From Pascua guehoae (taxonomy: Eukaryota; Basidiomycota; Tremellomycetes; Trichosporonales; Trichosporonaceae): a DNA stretch of 64,000 nt. The stretch spans positions 3,454,752 through 3,518,751 of the forward strand of contig BCJX01000001.1 of NCBI GenBank assembly GCA_001600415.1, written 5' to 3'. The notes beneath the pieces were generated by a model that saw nothing but the letters and a program-made list of their open reading frames with translations, made no database searches and was not told where the DNA came from. Shown here piece by piece: positions 34,205 through 45,528 of the stretch. The position numbers were made by a program, and so were the translations under genes. Position 1 is the stretch's first letter; each line of letters begins with the position of its first letter.

Positions 34205-37200
34205 TTAGACGCGCTGATAGAACAAGAGGTACGCGCAGCGCTCGCGGCCACCAATGGTGCCGGCGCGCCCACTGCGCGCCTCGTCGTCACTGACGACAAC
34301 GTCCTCGGTCGGGACGGGCTGTACCGACTCGTCGTCAAAGTGGAGCCAGCCGGTACCGTCGGGACGTGCGACCGCGGCTGTGTAGTGGCCACCAGTAGCC
34401 GAGTAACCGTGGTGGTATACGACACCGAAGAGACGGTATTTGACATTCTGGTGAGTGCGCTTTGCTGGCGAGATGATCGCTGTGGGTAAGTCAGCGCGCT
34501 GTTGCAAGGGAGAGTTTGTGAGCTCAACTCACCATCGGGAATAACAAGGTCCGTGCCGTACGCGACGGGCTTGGAACGCTTGACCACTTGCTGCTTGGGG
34601 TCGTAGACAAAACGCTTCAGGTGCAGAATGAGAACCTTGGGGAATGACTCGAAGTAGACCTGCTTGGTGGTGTCGACTTTGGCGCCACGCGCCGCCGACC
34701 ATACACCAGAGACAATCTCAGGTTCGTTCAGATGCCGCAACGCATCGACGAGGGTGAGCACCTCGGGCGCTTGCACGTCCAGCTGGAGCGGCTGGTACGG
34801 CTCGAGCGTAACGCTGTCCCTCTGTCCGGGTGCGTGCAGGACGGAACGGAGGGTGCCGCCAAAGATGCGCGACACGGCAGACTCGGGTGCCTCGGCGGTG
34901 CGGACGACATGCGTGCGCTGCTTCTTGCCCACCTCGAGCCAGTCATCGCCATCATTGCCCGTTGCACCGGGCGAAACGGGGCGATCAATGGTGCGCGCCG
35001 AGTCACCGTTCGCGGCGGTGGGGCGAGACGCAGAGCGTGGGGGCTGTACCTTCTTGTAGAGTCCGAGGAGCTCCTCGTGCAGCGTGTTGAGGAAGAAGCC
35101 AAGGTACTCTTCAGCATCCTCCTGGAAGCCTCGCTGGTGGTTAGCTCGGTACAAATTGTTCAATGACGCACCGTCATAAAGTCGAACCGCTTGTTCTCCT
35201 TCATCGCATCGTACACATTCTCCGGGACAAACGCCTCGCTCGCATTCCTGCCGTTGGGCGTCGAGATGCCGCCCAACGATGGGCTGGGGGCAAACTCGCG
35301 GAGGAAGAAAATCATGGCATCGAGAAGCGGCGTGCCGCGGGCAGAGTCGGGCTTGAAGTCGGGCTTGAGACGCTTGCCCAGTTCCTCAAAGAGCTCAGTA
35401 AACGGCGTGCAGTACACGAGCACCTGAAGGATCTGGATGGTAAGCACAAGCGATGCCCAGGATACCCACAGTGTTGGCAAAGCACATGTTGCCCGTGTTG
35501 ATGAGGCCACGCGGCACGACGGGGGCGGGGGCGTACATCGGGCGCGTACGCAGACCCTCTGTGAGAAGACGTGCGAGGTCCTCGGCAGGGCTCATTGTTG
35601 CGCCGACGGCGGCAGCAGCGGCATAGTTGACCATGGGACGGGGCTGGGCAGGCGCGGGACCAGCAGACGGCGGGAGGGAAGGGGCGGCGGAACGGGGGGT
35701 GGTGGGATCGTCGGACTGTGGGGTCTGCGACTGGGCGACCTCTGATGGGAGCGACGTGATTGACCTCGATGGAGACGGAAGGGTAGACGATGGAGCAACA
35801 GAAAGGCTGTCTGGAGTACCAGTCGGCTTGCCCTTCGGACCGGTACGAAGGATCGCAGCCCAGCTGGATGGCTTGGGTCGGACGGTGGGAGCAGGAGTGG
35901 GAGCTGGGGCAGAAGCACGGGTGGGAGGGGGTGGCGTTGGGGCCACCGCGGATGATGCGGTGGAGGGGGGCGAAGCGGTGGCTGGGAGGGGGGCTGTTGC
36001 TGTCGGAGCTGGTGTGGCGGGGGGGGGCGCAATGCTGCCGAACAAAAGGGGAGATGCGGGCAGGCTGCTCCTCGCGCCAGTGACAAAGACGGCCTTCCCT
36101 CTTGGCTTTGGCCGTCCACGTGTGGAACGCTTGCGCACGTCACCAGCGACCTGCTCCGTCTCGACGGCCTCGGGGACGGAAGCGGCGAGATGCACGGCGT
36201 ACGAGTTACCATCCACGTCGATGGCCGGGCGGGCGGGCCGGAGGCTGATGACGGTCGACATGACCGGCTTTGGCGGAAGGGATGTCTTTGGTGGTGGCGA
36301 AGTGTAACCAGCGAGCGTTGCCCCAGTAAAAGTCAGAGTAGTGTGGACATCTGGCTCTGGAGTATCCGTGGGCTGTGGCGTCGCTTCGCGCGCCTCTGGG
36401 ACCTGGGCGGCGCTTTGCGTGCTGGGCTCATCCTGCTCAGGGGCGCCAGTAGTCACCTCCACACCAGCGCGCAACTCGTTTTGTTCTTCAGCCAGCTCGC
36501 CTTGTCCTGCATGATCGGCGGCAACAGGTACCGCCGCTCCTTGTTCATCTGCTACTGTCGTAACCGGCTCGGGCTCGTGGGGCTCACCAGGCTCACTGGG
36601 TTCCAGTGATAACCCTAGTGATCCAGTCTCACCAGGCTTTTGCGGTTCGGGGACAACGACCTCGGTAGCGCCGTCCTCTTGCACAGAAGGCGGCGCAGTC
36701 GATTGCGCGTCGTGGTGACCGTTGGGCCTGCCGTTGGCCAAGGGCTCCGCCTTGCGCACGGGGTAGTGGAACCCTTGTGCGGCCGGGTTTAGAGCCTTGG
36801 AAGGCGGTGGGATGGGAGGCAGATGATGGTGCTGGTGGTGGTCATGTGGATAACCATCTGGTCGGAAACCACCCACACCGTTGAAAGGCATGGGCTGCTG
36901 ATATCCTATCCCCCCACCGTACGCGTATGGATGTCCTGGGGGGTAATATGGTTGGTGCTGGAACTGCATCGAAGGGTTCGAGTGAAAGCCTGCGCCGCTC
37001 TCGTCACCGGCAGACGGGTCATGGGCGTGGGGGAATTTGGGCTCATTGCCACCATCGGGGAAGGGGTATGGACGGGGAAAGTTGCCGCCCATATAGTAGC
37101 CGTTTTGCATTGTTCCCGGTCCGGGTCCGGGGACAGGCATCTGGCCATATGGGGGGTAGAACTGCGGTGGGTATGGGTAGGCCTGGTACGCAGCGGGGTC

Positions 37201-37515
37201 GTAGCGGAAGCCGCCTGGCTGAAAGCCGCCGCCGTTCGGCTGTGGTCGTGGGCCAGCTGGGTGATGGGGAGGGTACATTGACGGCTGGTAAAAGTGGGGG
37301 TTGTACTGCTGCTGTTGTTGCTGATGCTGCTGTTGCTGTTGCCATCCTCCTTGTGGTGGGTAGTGTGGTTGTGATGGCCCCGCGGCGGGGTACGCAAGCG
37401 ACGGGTACGTAGGTTGCGCCGAGCGGTCGGGGAAGCCAGCGTCGGACATGCGGTGGCCATGCATCGGCATCGGCCCTGGGCCTCCGTTTGATGAGCTAGA
37501 TTCTGGCCCGGCCAT
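34205..37515 (-). CDS. UBP3: Ubiquitin-specific protease, Ubp3/USP10 type
   Basis: Cysteine protease that removes ubiquitin. The yeast relative Ubp3 acts with Bre5 on COPII and on ribosome autophagy. Exons in transcript order: 35470-37515, 35172-35432, 34533-35133 and 34205-34479, giving 1060 residues. The first ~650 residues are disordered, with Pro, Tyr and Gln runs (poly-Gln near residue 60) and Ala/Pro/Thr-rich linkers. The catalytic domain opens with GLINTGNMCFANT (Cys678) and reads across a 37-nt intron into ILQVLVYCTPFTELFEELG. It continues RGFQEDAEEYLGFFLNTLHEE, then LILHLKRFVYD and the His box YHHGYSATGGHYTAAV (His1001), followed by WLHFDDESV. All catalytic elements are present. Divergent from NOP1. 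The Ubp3 name is inferred from the QEDAEEYLGF/LNTLHEE subtype and the long disordered N-terminus. Confidence 0.9.
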
Positions 37516-38659
37516 CCTGTCGAGTCAAACTGGTGAGGTAAGCACTCTGGCGGAGACCGAGGAGGCTGAGAAGCGATGGGACGATGATAAGGAGGACAAG
37601 GAAGATGAGATGGGATGAAATGGTGTGAGGAACAGACAGAGGCCGACTTACATGAGGAAGGCCGAGAGGGACGGGGAGGGGAGGGGAGGAGAGGGGCGGG
37701 GGGGCACGAGTCGAGTATGCGATGTGGTGGGGAGAAAGAGACAATGGGCCACAGTCGAAACTAGCGGTAGGGTAGGGTATGCAAGACACGGAGACGTAGA
37801 CAAAGCAGGTGGCGAGTGGGCGATTTATTTTACGGCCGCACAGGCTGCCGTGGAATGGTGAAAGTGTGATGGCGATCAAAAGAGATAGCGAGCACGGTAG
37901 TTTAGTCGATGATGGTGAGTGGATGCGACATGGCCCACCGAGGCAGGGTGGTTGCAGGTTGGTTGGTTGGTTGCTGGTTGGTTGGTTGGCTGGTTAGGCT
38001 GCATGGGCTGGGCTGGGCTGCAGGGCTGGGCTGGGTTGGGTTGGGCTGGGTTGATTGCCAGATGCCTGAATGGGCCGTGTGGTGTACGTCGTACGGTGGT
38101 ACGGTGGGTGGTATCCCGCAGCGGACAATGGCAGACTGGCAGACTGACCAGACTGACTGACCGTTCCTTCATTCATTCATCCATCCCTCTGTACTTTGGG
38201 GGGCCGTTTCCACCCACCCACCCCGAGCTACTACCTGTATACCTGCAGAGCTGCAGGCAGGCGTGGTCAAGATTGATCCAGGAACCACCGCCTTTTAGCC
38301 TTTCTCTCCGGTCCGTTTACCCACCCCTGGCCATCCATCCGTCTGTCTGTGTGGGTGGTCGTCATTTCGTTCGGCCTCTCTCTCCAAAGCGGGGGACCAA
38401 CTAAGTTGCCCTCCACCTCAAATCCCATTTTTCAGAACGTGACCTGGGCCTGCATACACTACTACTACTGTGGCCGTCTGAAAATATTTCTTTTCCATCA
38501 TTTTGGCGCAATTTATCCCAAATGCATTTCGAAAATTGGACTGGGTTCCCGCCGCAACCAACTGAACGAAATGAACTGGGAGCCAGCCCAACTGACGTCT
38601 ACAACGCACTCCGACCTCTTACCCCTACCCTACCCCAACCCAACCCCAACAACATCAAA
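37516..38659. promoter_or_regulatory. Divergent promoter region UBP3-type / NOP1
   Basis: 1.1 kb between divergent starts. It contains a GGTT/GGGCT repeat block (37957-38053) and a C/T/A-rich NOP1 leader (38590-38659). An ATG at 38522 is in frame with NOP1 and would add 46 residues, but its context is weaker than that of the ATG at 38660. Confidence 0.55.
37957..38053. repeat. GGTT / GGGCT microsatellite block
   Basis: GGTTGGTT units turn into GGGCTGGGCT and GGGTTGGGTT units. The block lies about 600 bp before NOP1 in the shared promoter region. Confidence 0.85.
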
Positions 38660-40061
38660 ATGGCATTCGGAGAACGCGGAGGACGCGGCGGCGGTCGTGG
38701 CGGTGGCGGTGGTCGTGGCGGCTTCGGTGGCCGCGGCGGTGGTCGTGGTGGTGGTGCTGGCGGCGGCCGTGGCGGCTTTGGCGGCGGTGGCCGTGGTGCT
38801 CCGGGTGGCCGCGGTGGTGCTCGTGGTGAGTATAACGAGCGGCAAGGTGACCGAGAGGGGGCAGCGGAGGGCTAGTGGTACACAAGAGTGGTACCCTGGT
38901 TGCTCGCTGCCTCCCTCGAGTGCTTTTGTCTTGCCTCTGGATTATCCTACAGAACATGGATGGGTGACTAACAACTTTCTAGGCGGCCGTGGTGGACCTC
39001 CCCGTGGTGGTGGCCGTGGTGGAGCTCGCGGCGGCGGCAAGGCCGGTCTCGGCAGGAAGGGCCCTGGCGCTGTCACGATCGAGCCCCACAAGCACGCTGG
39101 TGTCTACATTGCCAAGGGCAAGGAGCACCTTCTCGTCACCCGCAACATGACCCCCGGCGAGAGCGTGTACGGCGAGAAGCGCATCAGCGTCGCCACCGCC
39201 AACGAGGCCGGCGAGGAGGAGAAGGTCGAGTACCGTGTCTGGAACCCCTTCCGCTCCAAGCTTGCCGCTGGTATCCTTGGTGGTCTTGACAACATCCACG
39301 TGAGTAGAGCAATTCTTCAGGCCTCCCTCCCTGGCAGAGGTCTCCCATTGAGGATCGCCTACCCAAAGGAGATGGCATGCCGCACGGTGTCACGACGTCA
39401 TGCCGGCTGCTCGTACCTCCTTCTCTTCGTACCCAGCGACTAACCCCCCACAGATCAAGCCTGGTGCCAAGGTTCTCTACCTCGGTGCGGCCTCTGGTTC
39501 GTCCGTATCGCACGTTGCCGACGTTGTTGGCCCCGAAGGTGTCGTCTACGCGGTCGAGTTCTCTCACCGCCCGGGTCGTGACCTGATCGGCATGGCCAAG
39601 AAGCGCACCAACGTTATCCGTGAGTATCCATGGTTGCGAGCAGCTTTGCCAGCTGGAGCGCGTTGCACGGCAACGCACCCAGCTGGTTGGCAGCCTCACA
39701 AACCCCACATCCGCATCCAGCCACTAACACCGCAGCCATTGTCGACGACGCCCGCCACCCTCAAAAGTACCGCATGCTCTTGCAGATGGTCGACGTCATC
39801 TTTGCCGACGTTGCGCAGCCCGACCAGGCCCGTATCATTGCCCTCAACGCGCACCACTTCCTCAAGCAGGGCGGCGGCATTGTCATTTCGATCAAGGCCA
39901 ACTGTATCGACTCGACTGCCCCCGCCGCGCAGGTGTTTGCGTCCGAGGTCAACAACATGCGCAAGGAGGGCATCAAGCCCAAGGAGCAGCTCACCCTCGA
40001 GCCCTACGAGCGTGACCACGCCATTGTCGTCGGTGTCTACGAGCGCAACTCTGGCAACTAA
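38660..40061 (+). CDS. NOP1: Fibrillarin, rRNA 2'-O-methyltransferase
   Basis: Catalytic subunit of box C/D snoRNPs in the nucleolus; methylates ribose of pre-rRNA using S-adenosylmethionine. Exons: 38660-38825, 38983-39299, 39454-39619 and 39736-40061, giving 324 residues. The Gly/Arg-rich (GAR) domain fills about residues 1-78 and is split by intron 1. Then comes [21 protein letters not shown], typical of fibrillarin, and [14 protein letters not shown]. The SAM-binding motif [18 protein letters not shown] is followed by [31 protein letters not shown] and the conserved end [16 protein letters not shown]. All segments expected of the family are there. The start ATG at 38660 has A at -3 and G at +4. 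Confidence 0.97.
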
Positions 40062-41374
40062 AAAAAAAGAAAGCATCTTGCACACTACTACACTGCATCA
40101 CGCATTTACCCGCACCCACCATCTTCGGCGAGTCTGCTAGTTTTTTTTAGTTTTGCTACCTTTGAGAGCCGGTCGACGCCGCCAGCCGACACCAACCGGC
40201 ATCACTTGTACCCGCGCCCCCGCGCCATGTATTGGGATTCGATCACGGACTAGACTGAGCATTTGACTGGAGCAGACTGACTTGTGGGTGGATGCGGCCT
40301 GGTGGGCTTGTGTCTCATGCCATATCCTCATCCTCCACACACCCTCTTGGCAGTCCATCCGACCGAATACGGAGGTACTCCAAACAAGCCTCCCACAAGG
40401 CAGACCCATTGGAGTCCGTGTAACTCGCCTCGCTCTCCTTGACAAGCCTAGTGCCCTCCGCAACTCGACGTATCGTCATCAGGAAGAGCATGGCGGTGAT
40501 GTCAGCGACGGCGTTGGAGAGGACACCCGGTCGGGCTAATCGTGATGCCACAGGCGTTGGCGAAGGGAACCTCAATGTGGTCAGTGGTGTCAGGAATCAT
40601 GATTGGACTCTACAGTTCCGTACACAACATACCATCGGGTGGCGTTGAAAGGCGCGCAGACATAGCTCCACGTCAGGACAGAACATGACACCCCGGGTAG
40701 TATGAGCACGGAGCAGAGTCATGTTCAAGTGATGCGTGCTCAACCTCGATGAATGCCCAGCGTGACCACTAACCACACAACTCGAGTTCGCTGGAGCTGA
40801 TCAAAGGTACGTCGGAGGCTGCTGGGGACGCATAACCTGACATCAGGTCCCCAGCAACATGGCTGTTCGCCTGGCAGAGGTGCTCGCCTACCAGAATGCC
40901 CCAGGGACGGCTGCTGACAGCACGACCATGTCGTTTCAGAGGGCGTACATGGGAATGATTGGGGTAGGTTAATGTCCAATATAGTGGTGACTGACTCGTG
41001 CGTGTCATTGTGAGGAGGCATCCTCGTCAATGTGGTGGACCTCATGGCCAGCTTGTCGAGCACGTGACATCTCACCACACCTCTCCTCGAGCTGACCTCC
41101 CCCCATTGAAAGCTTTTCCGGGGACAATGGAGTGACGTCGCATGGAATATTCAGGCACCACCGCATGGAATATTCAGCACCACCGCCCTCGCTCACAGCA
41201 CTATAAGAACCCAGTCCAGAATGGGAATGCATCCCCACCCGTTCGAATGTCCTCACAGCCACCGTCACCCCCCGCCCTGCCATGCGTATACCATCTTGTT
41301 GCTCGTTGCCGTCGTCACCCTCGGCGCAGCCTGCACTCTCAACGACGCAAACTTCGACGAACGCGCGTTGGCGA

Positions 41375-41475
41375 GTGTGCCACCCAGAATGCCAGATGCG
41401 ATGTCCTTGAGAGCTGATCACAGGTCCAGTGGTCAGCTCTCTAGGACATCACACCTGGCATGCTGGGTGGCACAC
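41375..41475. repeat. Foldback element, copy 1 (~47-bp inverted arms)
   Basis: Left arm starts GTGTGCCACCCAGAATGCCA. The right arm, reversed, is the same with few mismatches, ending at 41475. The loop is about 7 nt. A second, diverged copy lies 163 bp further on. It may be a MITE or another small foldback element. Confidence 0.8.
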
Positions 41476-41537
41476 TACACGCCTCTCTTTGTTCAACTCA
41501 CGCTCGCGCAAACGTCCGCGAACGCGCGTTGACAAGC

Positions 41538-41627
41538 GTGCCACCCATCATGCCAGGTGGGACGTATGGGGCTTGACTTGACGGTCAGCTCTCCAGTATG
41601 TCACACCTGGCATGTTGGGTGGAACAC
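41538..41627. repeat. Foldback element, copy 2 (diverged)
   Basis: Left arm GTGCCACCCATCATGCCAGG and a right arm ending GGGTGGAACAC pair over about 40 bp with several mismatches. The sequence before each copy is also shared (GAACGCGCGTTG at 41369 and 41520), so the whole unit was duplicated in tandem. Confidence 0.72.
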
Positions 41628-42118
41628 CACACGCAACTCTTTGCCCAACTCGAAATCTGTGGCTGGGTTGCACCGGAAACCAGCGCAGAAGGAACACTTT
41701 ATGACCTGTCGCTTGCTGGGCGCCCTCAGGTTGCAGATAACCTCGCACATTGGTGGCTTCGATATACCACGCAGTGGCGAATGCACGGCAGTTGCATCTA
41801 CGATTTGCCACTGCTACTGCGCGTTAACGTCTGCCCCAGGAGGCGAATAAACCATTCCAGCTCACAGACGACACTGGGATCTACGGTCTGCTAGTCCCAA
41901 AGCGCTGCGCGTTGACTTGGTGTTAACAAATCCGCCGCGTCGGCCCGATGACCTTGGATCCACAACTCTCATCACCTACTCTCTATTGCCCGCCTGTGCA
42001 CACTTCAATGCGTGCGTATACTCTGATATCCAGACCCAACTGACCCCCAGCGCCAGAATTACTGCTCCGCCCGGCGAGCGAGCGCGAAAGCGAGCGCGAA
42101 CAGTATTGGCACTCACAG

Positions 42119-42130
42119 GGGGGGGGGGGN
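42119..42130. other. G run with an undetermined base
   Basis: Eleven G are followed by N at 42130. It marks an unresolved homopolymer or a small assembly problem rather than biology. Confidence 0.9.
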
Positions 42131-44740
42131 GAGGGGAAAATGGGGTATGGTGGCGATTTTTTCTCGGCCAAAAGAGGGGTTAAACCCAATTCGAAACTCT
42201 GGCGAGCATCGTTTCGAGTGCCATGGAAAAAAGGCAAATGCGTTAAGCGCAATCTGGTACACATACCAGTCCTCTTCATTGCACGTTTAACCCGCGTTTT
42301 GGCCGAGTAATCTTCGCTACCATGCCCATCTTCTACTCACTCGTAGTGTGATCAAGGAGCGATAGTTGGGCTACATCACCAGAGTAACACAGAATTCATC
42401 TACGTCTGTCCGCGCAGCACGAGGGGATGTCGACCCTTGCGAAAAGCCGCCGCGACACTACAATTTAGACGATGTGTGATGAGGTTGGCGCCTGGCGGAA
42501 GGGGCAAGCGGGTCAGGGAGTACGGTTGGAGGTTGTTTGGTTGTGATGCAACGAGTGGTTTCCGCAGCAGCATGGAGGTTGTGCCGACAATCTGCTGACC
42601 AACGTTCGTCTAACACTGTGTGTGGGATCCGCTCCACTGGATGGCGGCAACGTCGTCGGTTTGCCCAGGTCCCAGATGGCCTCTGCGTCGTGCTCAACAG
42701 GCACTGTCATCGAGGAACTAGTAGGATGGCATGGTGTTGGGGGAAATTCTTTTGTTCTTCCGCGGGTATAGTTTCCTCAACTGACAGGATGCAATCCAGG
42801 GTGTGCATGTCGTGTGCACTGCGGTCGCGGCCGTAGAATCTTCAACGAACGGCTGGATGCAGGGAATATACCAGCCGTGTTCCAGTGTGACGATAATGGT
42901 GAGAATCCTGCGGGCCACTGAGCTCCTGCTCCGAGATTGGGGAGAACAATGACCGCTCAAGGTCCGGATGAACATCACGCTCTGTGTTCACATGACCATT
43001 CTAGGGGTCTCCAGCCTCGCACGACACTCGTCGTAGTGTGGAGACGTAAGTGTACACAGGTGTTCGGTAAGTAGTGAGGCAGCCGAATAAATGCAGGTGC
43101 GCGCACGGCACTTGGCCTGAGCCGTGCGCGGGAAACGCACGATAAAACATGCTGTGCTTGACCAAGGGAGGGTCCAAGCACAACCTCGCTTGCACCGGTG
43201 TTCAGAGTGGCAGTCCGCGTCCTTATCGAAGTTGCTAATGAGGTCTACGACGCCTCGGTTCCTAGGACGCCAGTGGGGGCGCGTGCAGAAAAGGACAGGC
43301 AAATTTCACACCATACGGTGCCTCCTTGGCATACAATATTGCTGAGAAAGGAACAAGCAAGTCGGAGAGGGTTGAGCGACGGACTGGTAAATCCGTGAAT
43401 GGCCGGGACATCTTGTGGTTTGAAGGGTGTGGAGGGAGGGATGAGGCCCCCCAATACACGACAGAATCGTTGCCAGAGGCTCTACCTCGGCGGGGAGCTC
43501 TGGCAAGAGTCCCGGGACCCCAGACTGTGACGAGCAAGCCTGGGAAATAGAAGTCAGGGGCGAGGAGGACAAAGAAGCGAGCAGAGAGGGGCACACAAGA
43601 GGCGTGAATGGAGGAATGTGATGGCGAGTGAGGGAGGTGGGCCCAGGCGCAAGGCCCCAAAAGAAAATGGAGGGAATGGGGTTCGGTACTGATGGGGGTG
43701 GAGTGTGATAGGGAGTGAGTGAGGCAGAGGCAGTGGCAAAAATACCAAAGAAAATGGGACAAATTTCGCTCTGAATAACCCGCGCCTCTGGTGACAAAAC
43801 AGAAAATGAAGCGGCGAGGAGAACAATTACCAAAACGATCAGAGGCGGACCGCTGCAATGTGGAGGGACAAGACACGAGGTATCCATCCAGACGGACAGA
43901 GGGACTAGGGGAGCCCCGACGAGTCCCGACCCAGACAAGGCGGATTGTAAACCCGTGCCGACCAGCCCCCGCGAGCGGCCCCCGCGAGCGGCCGAGCGCC
44001 TGCATTCGTCAAAAAGATCTACAGAGGGGAAGAGACGCGGAAAGTGTGGAGAGGTTGACTACCAGCGTCTGCAGGAAACTGTAGAGGCTTGGCAAGAGTT
44101 CTTGAGGAACGGGACTGGGACCTGGCCAGCATAGCATGTGTTGGCATCTTTGGCCCTGACAGGCTTGCAGGCTAATTTCTCTCCCAAACTGCCGTACAAG
44201 CTGTCACTGCATTAAAGCTGCCTCGTCAACCCACCTGGGTGCAGTTTGTAGCACGGCAAGCGGAGAGTTTGCCCCGCTCTCCGGGATTGGCCAATGTGGC
44301 TGCGAGTGTGTCCGCACGGATGTGCCAACTTTGGGATGTGCCAACACACGGACGTGGGTGATGTGGCGTTTTGTGTGTATGTGGCATGTGGCAGAGTGCA
44401 TGCTGCACCGCCAAGCGCAAAAGCACAGAATAGTATGTTAGCAGCCGGGGTGATGCACACCATGCAGAAACGTGTACGACACACACACGGGAGGTCAAGT
44501 GACCAGTACGAAGCTTCTGGCTGCCCAGACATGGCACCAAAGGAGTGGCTGCGTGGGTTTGGGGTTGCAGTCTGCTCCTCGCCGTCGCATTCATAAACTC
44601 GCCACCCCCAGCACTTGTCGTTACCACTCACCCCTCCTTTCTCTCAACGCAACCACTCCTTTCTTCCCTTCCACTCTCTCTGTCACTTTTTTCCGACACA
44701 CTTTATCAAACTCTTCTCCGCCCCCCACCAGCATACGACC

Positions 44741-45528
44741 ATGTACGTGTCCCATCCACTACTCCTCAGCCTCTCGGTCCCTCCATCACCGCCCTGCTGG
44801 GTTGAACGTACTCTAACAAACGCAGGAGCACCGGATCCTCGCCCGCGCCCTCGAACGTTGCGATGACCTACACCAACATCGTCCACGCCATGCTGCGCCA
44901 GGACGTGAGGATGAACGACGACATGGTCGCGCTGCGGTCGCGCCAGCTTGCCGAGATCCGGGGCAAGATCACGGTGCTGCAGGACAAGATGAAGCAGCTG
45001 AAGAGCGAGGAGAAGTACCTGATCCCCAACTGGTACAGTGCACGTGACGAGCTGGTGGAGGAGAAGGAGAAGCGCGAGACGACGTACTCGCTGTGCAAGG
45101 AGGCGATCGTCATCGGTGCCGCCCTCGACGACCTGCGCACCGAAATCCCAGACATCATCGCGGCCGTCGATGCGTGGGCCGCGGCCATGCCCCCGGGCTC
45201 GTCCAAGGGCGCCGAGGGCGTCGCCACCTCCCTCCGCGAGACGCTCAAGAAGCTCAAGCTCGAGCGCGCCGACCTCGAGACGAGGTTCCATGCGTTCCAC
45301 GACCTCATTGCCGAGCGCCACAAGTCCCAGGTCGAGACCGAGGAGATGAAGGCCGCCGCCAACATTGCGACCGAGGTCGCGGCCGAACTCCGCGTCTGGG
45401 CCGACGAAATCGCCAATGCAGAGGACGTGATCGCGTACTGGGAGCAGCAGACCCGCAAGCGCGGAGGCATGTTCAAGGGCAAGGGTAAGGCCAAGGCGGC
45501 CCTTCTCCGCCTCACCAATCCTTCGTAG
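44741..45528 (+). CDS. Coiled-coil hypothetical protein; start codon split by an intron
   Basis: The model joins AT (44741-44742) to G (44826), removing an 83-nt intron with donor GTACGT, branch-like CTAAC and acceptor GCAG. The resulting ATG has A at -3 and opens a frame of 234 residues (MSTGSSPAPSNVAMTYTNI...). The alternative is the internal ATG at 44863, which needs no intron and gives 221 residues. The protein is mostly charged alpha helix: KITVLQDKMKQLKSEEKYL, then LRETLKKLKLERADLETRF and EEMKAAANIATEVAAELR, with a basic end (KGKGKAKAALLRL). BAR-like or eisosome-like helices come to mind, but no family can be claimed. Strong C-ending codon bias indicates a real, well-expressed gene. The complementary strand has a long Leu/Gly frame, which is its shadow. 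Confidence 0.72.

Larger units (their letters stand above)
40062..44740. other. 4.7-kb gene-poor stretch with foldback elements
   Basis: No supported gene. Contents are the two palindromic foldback elements (41375-41475 and 41538-41627), a G run with an undetermined base (42119-42130) and long minus-strand chance frames (43262-44005). The last 150 bp are a CT-rich leader for the next gene. Composition is less GC-rich in third positions than in the flanking genes, as expected for noncoding sequence. Confidence 0.55.

Noticed and set aside
41230..41420. Short Pro/Cys-rich frames
   Set aside because: They run into the foldback element and lack start context and family features.
43262..44005. 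247-codon minus-strand frame
   Set aside because: Rich in His, Ser, Pro and Phe from CT tracts; no domain, and a short GC repeat lies at its start.
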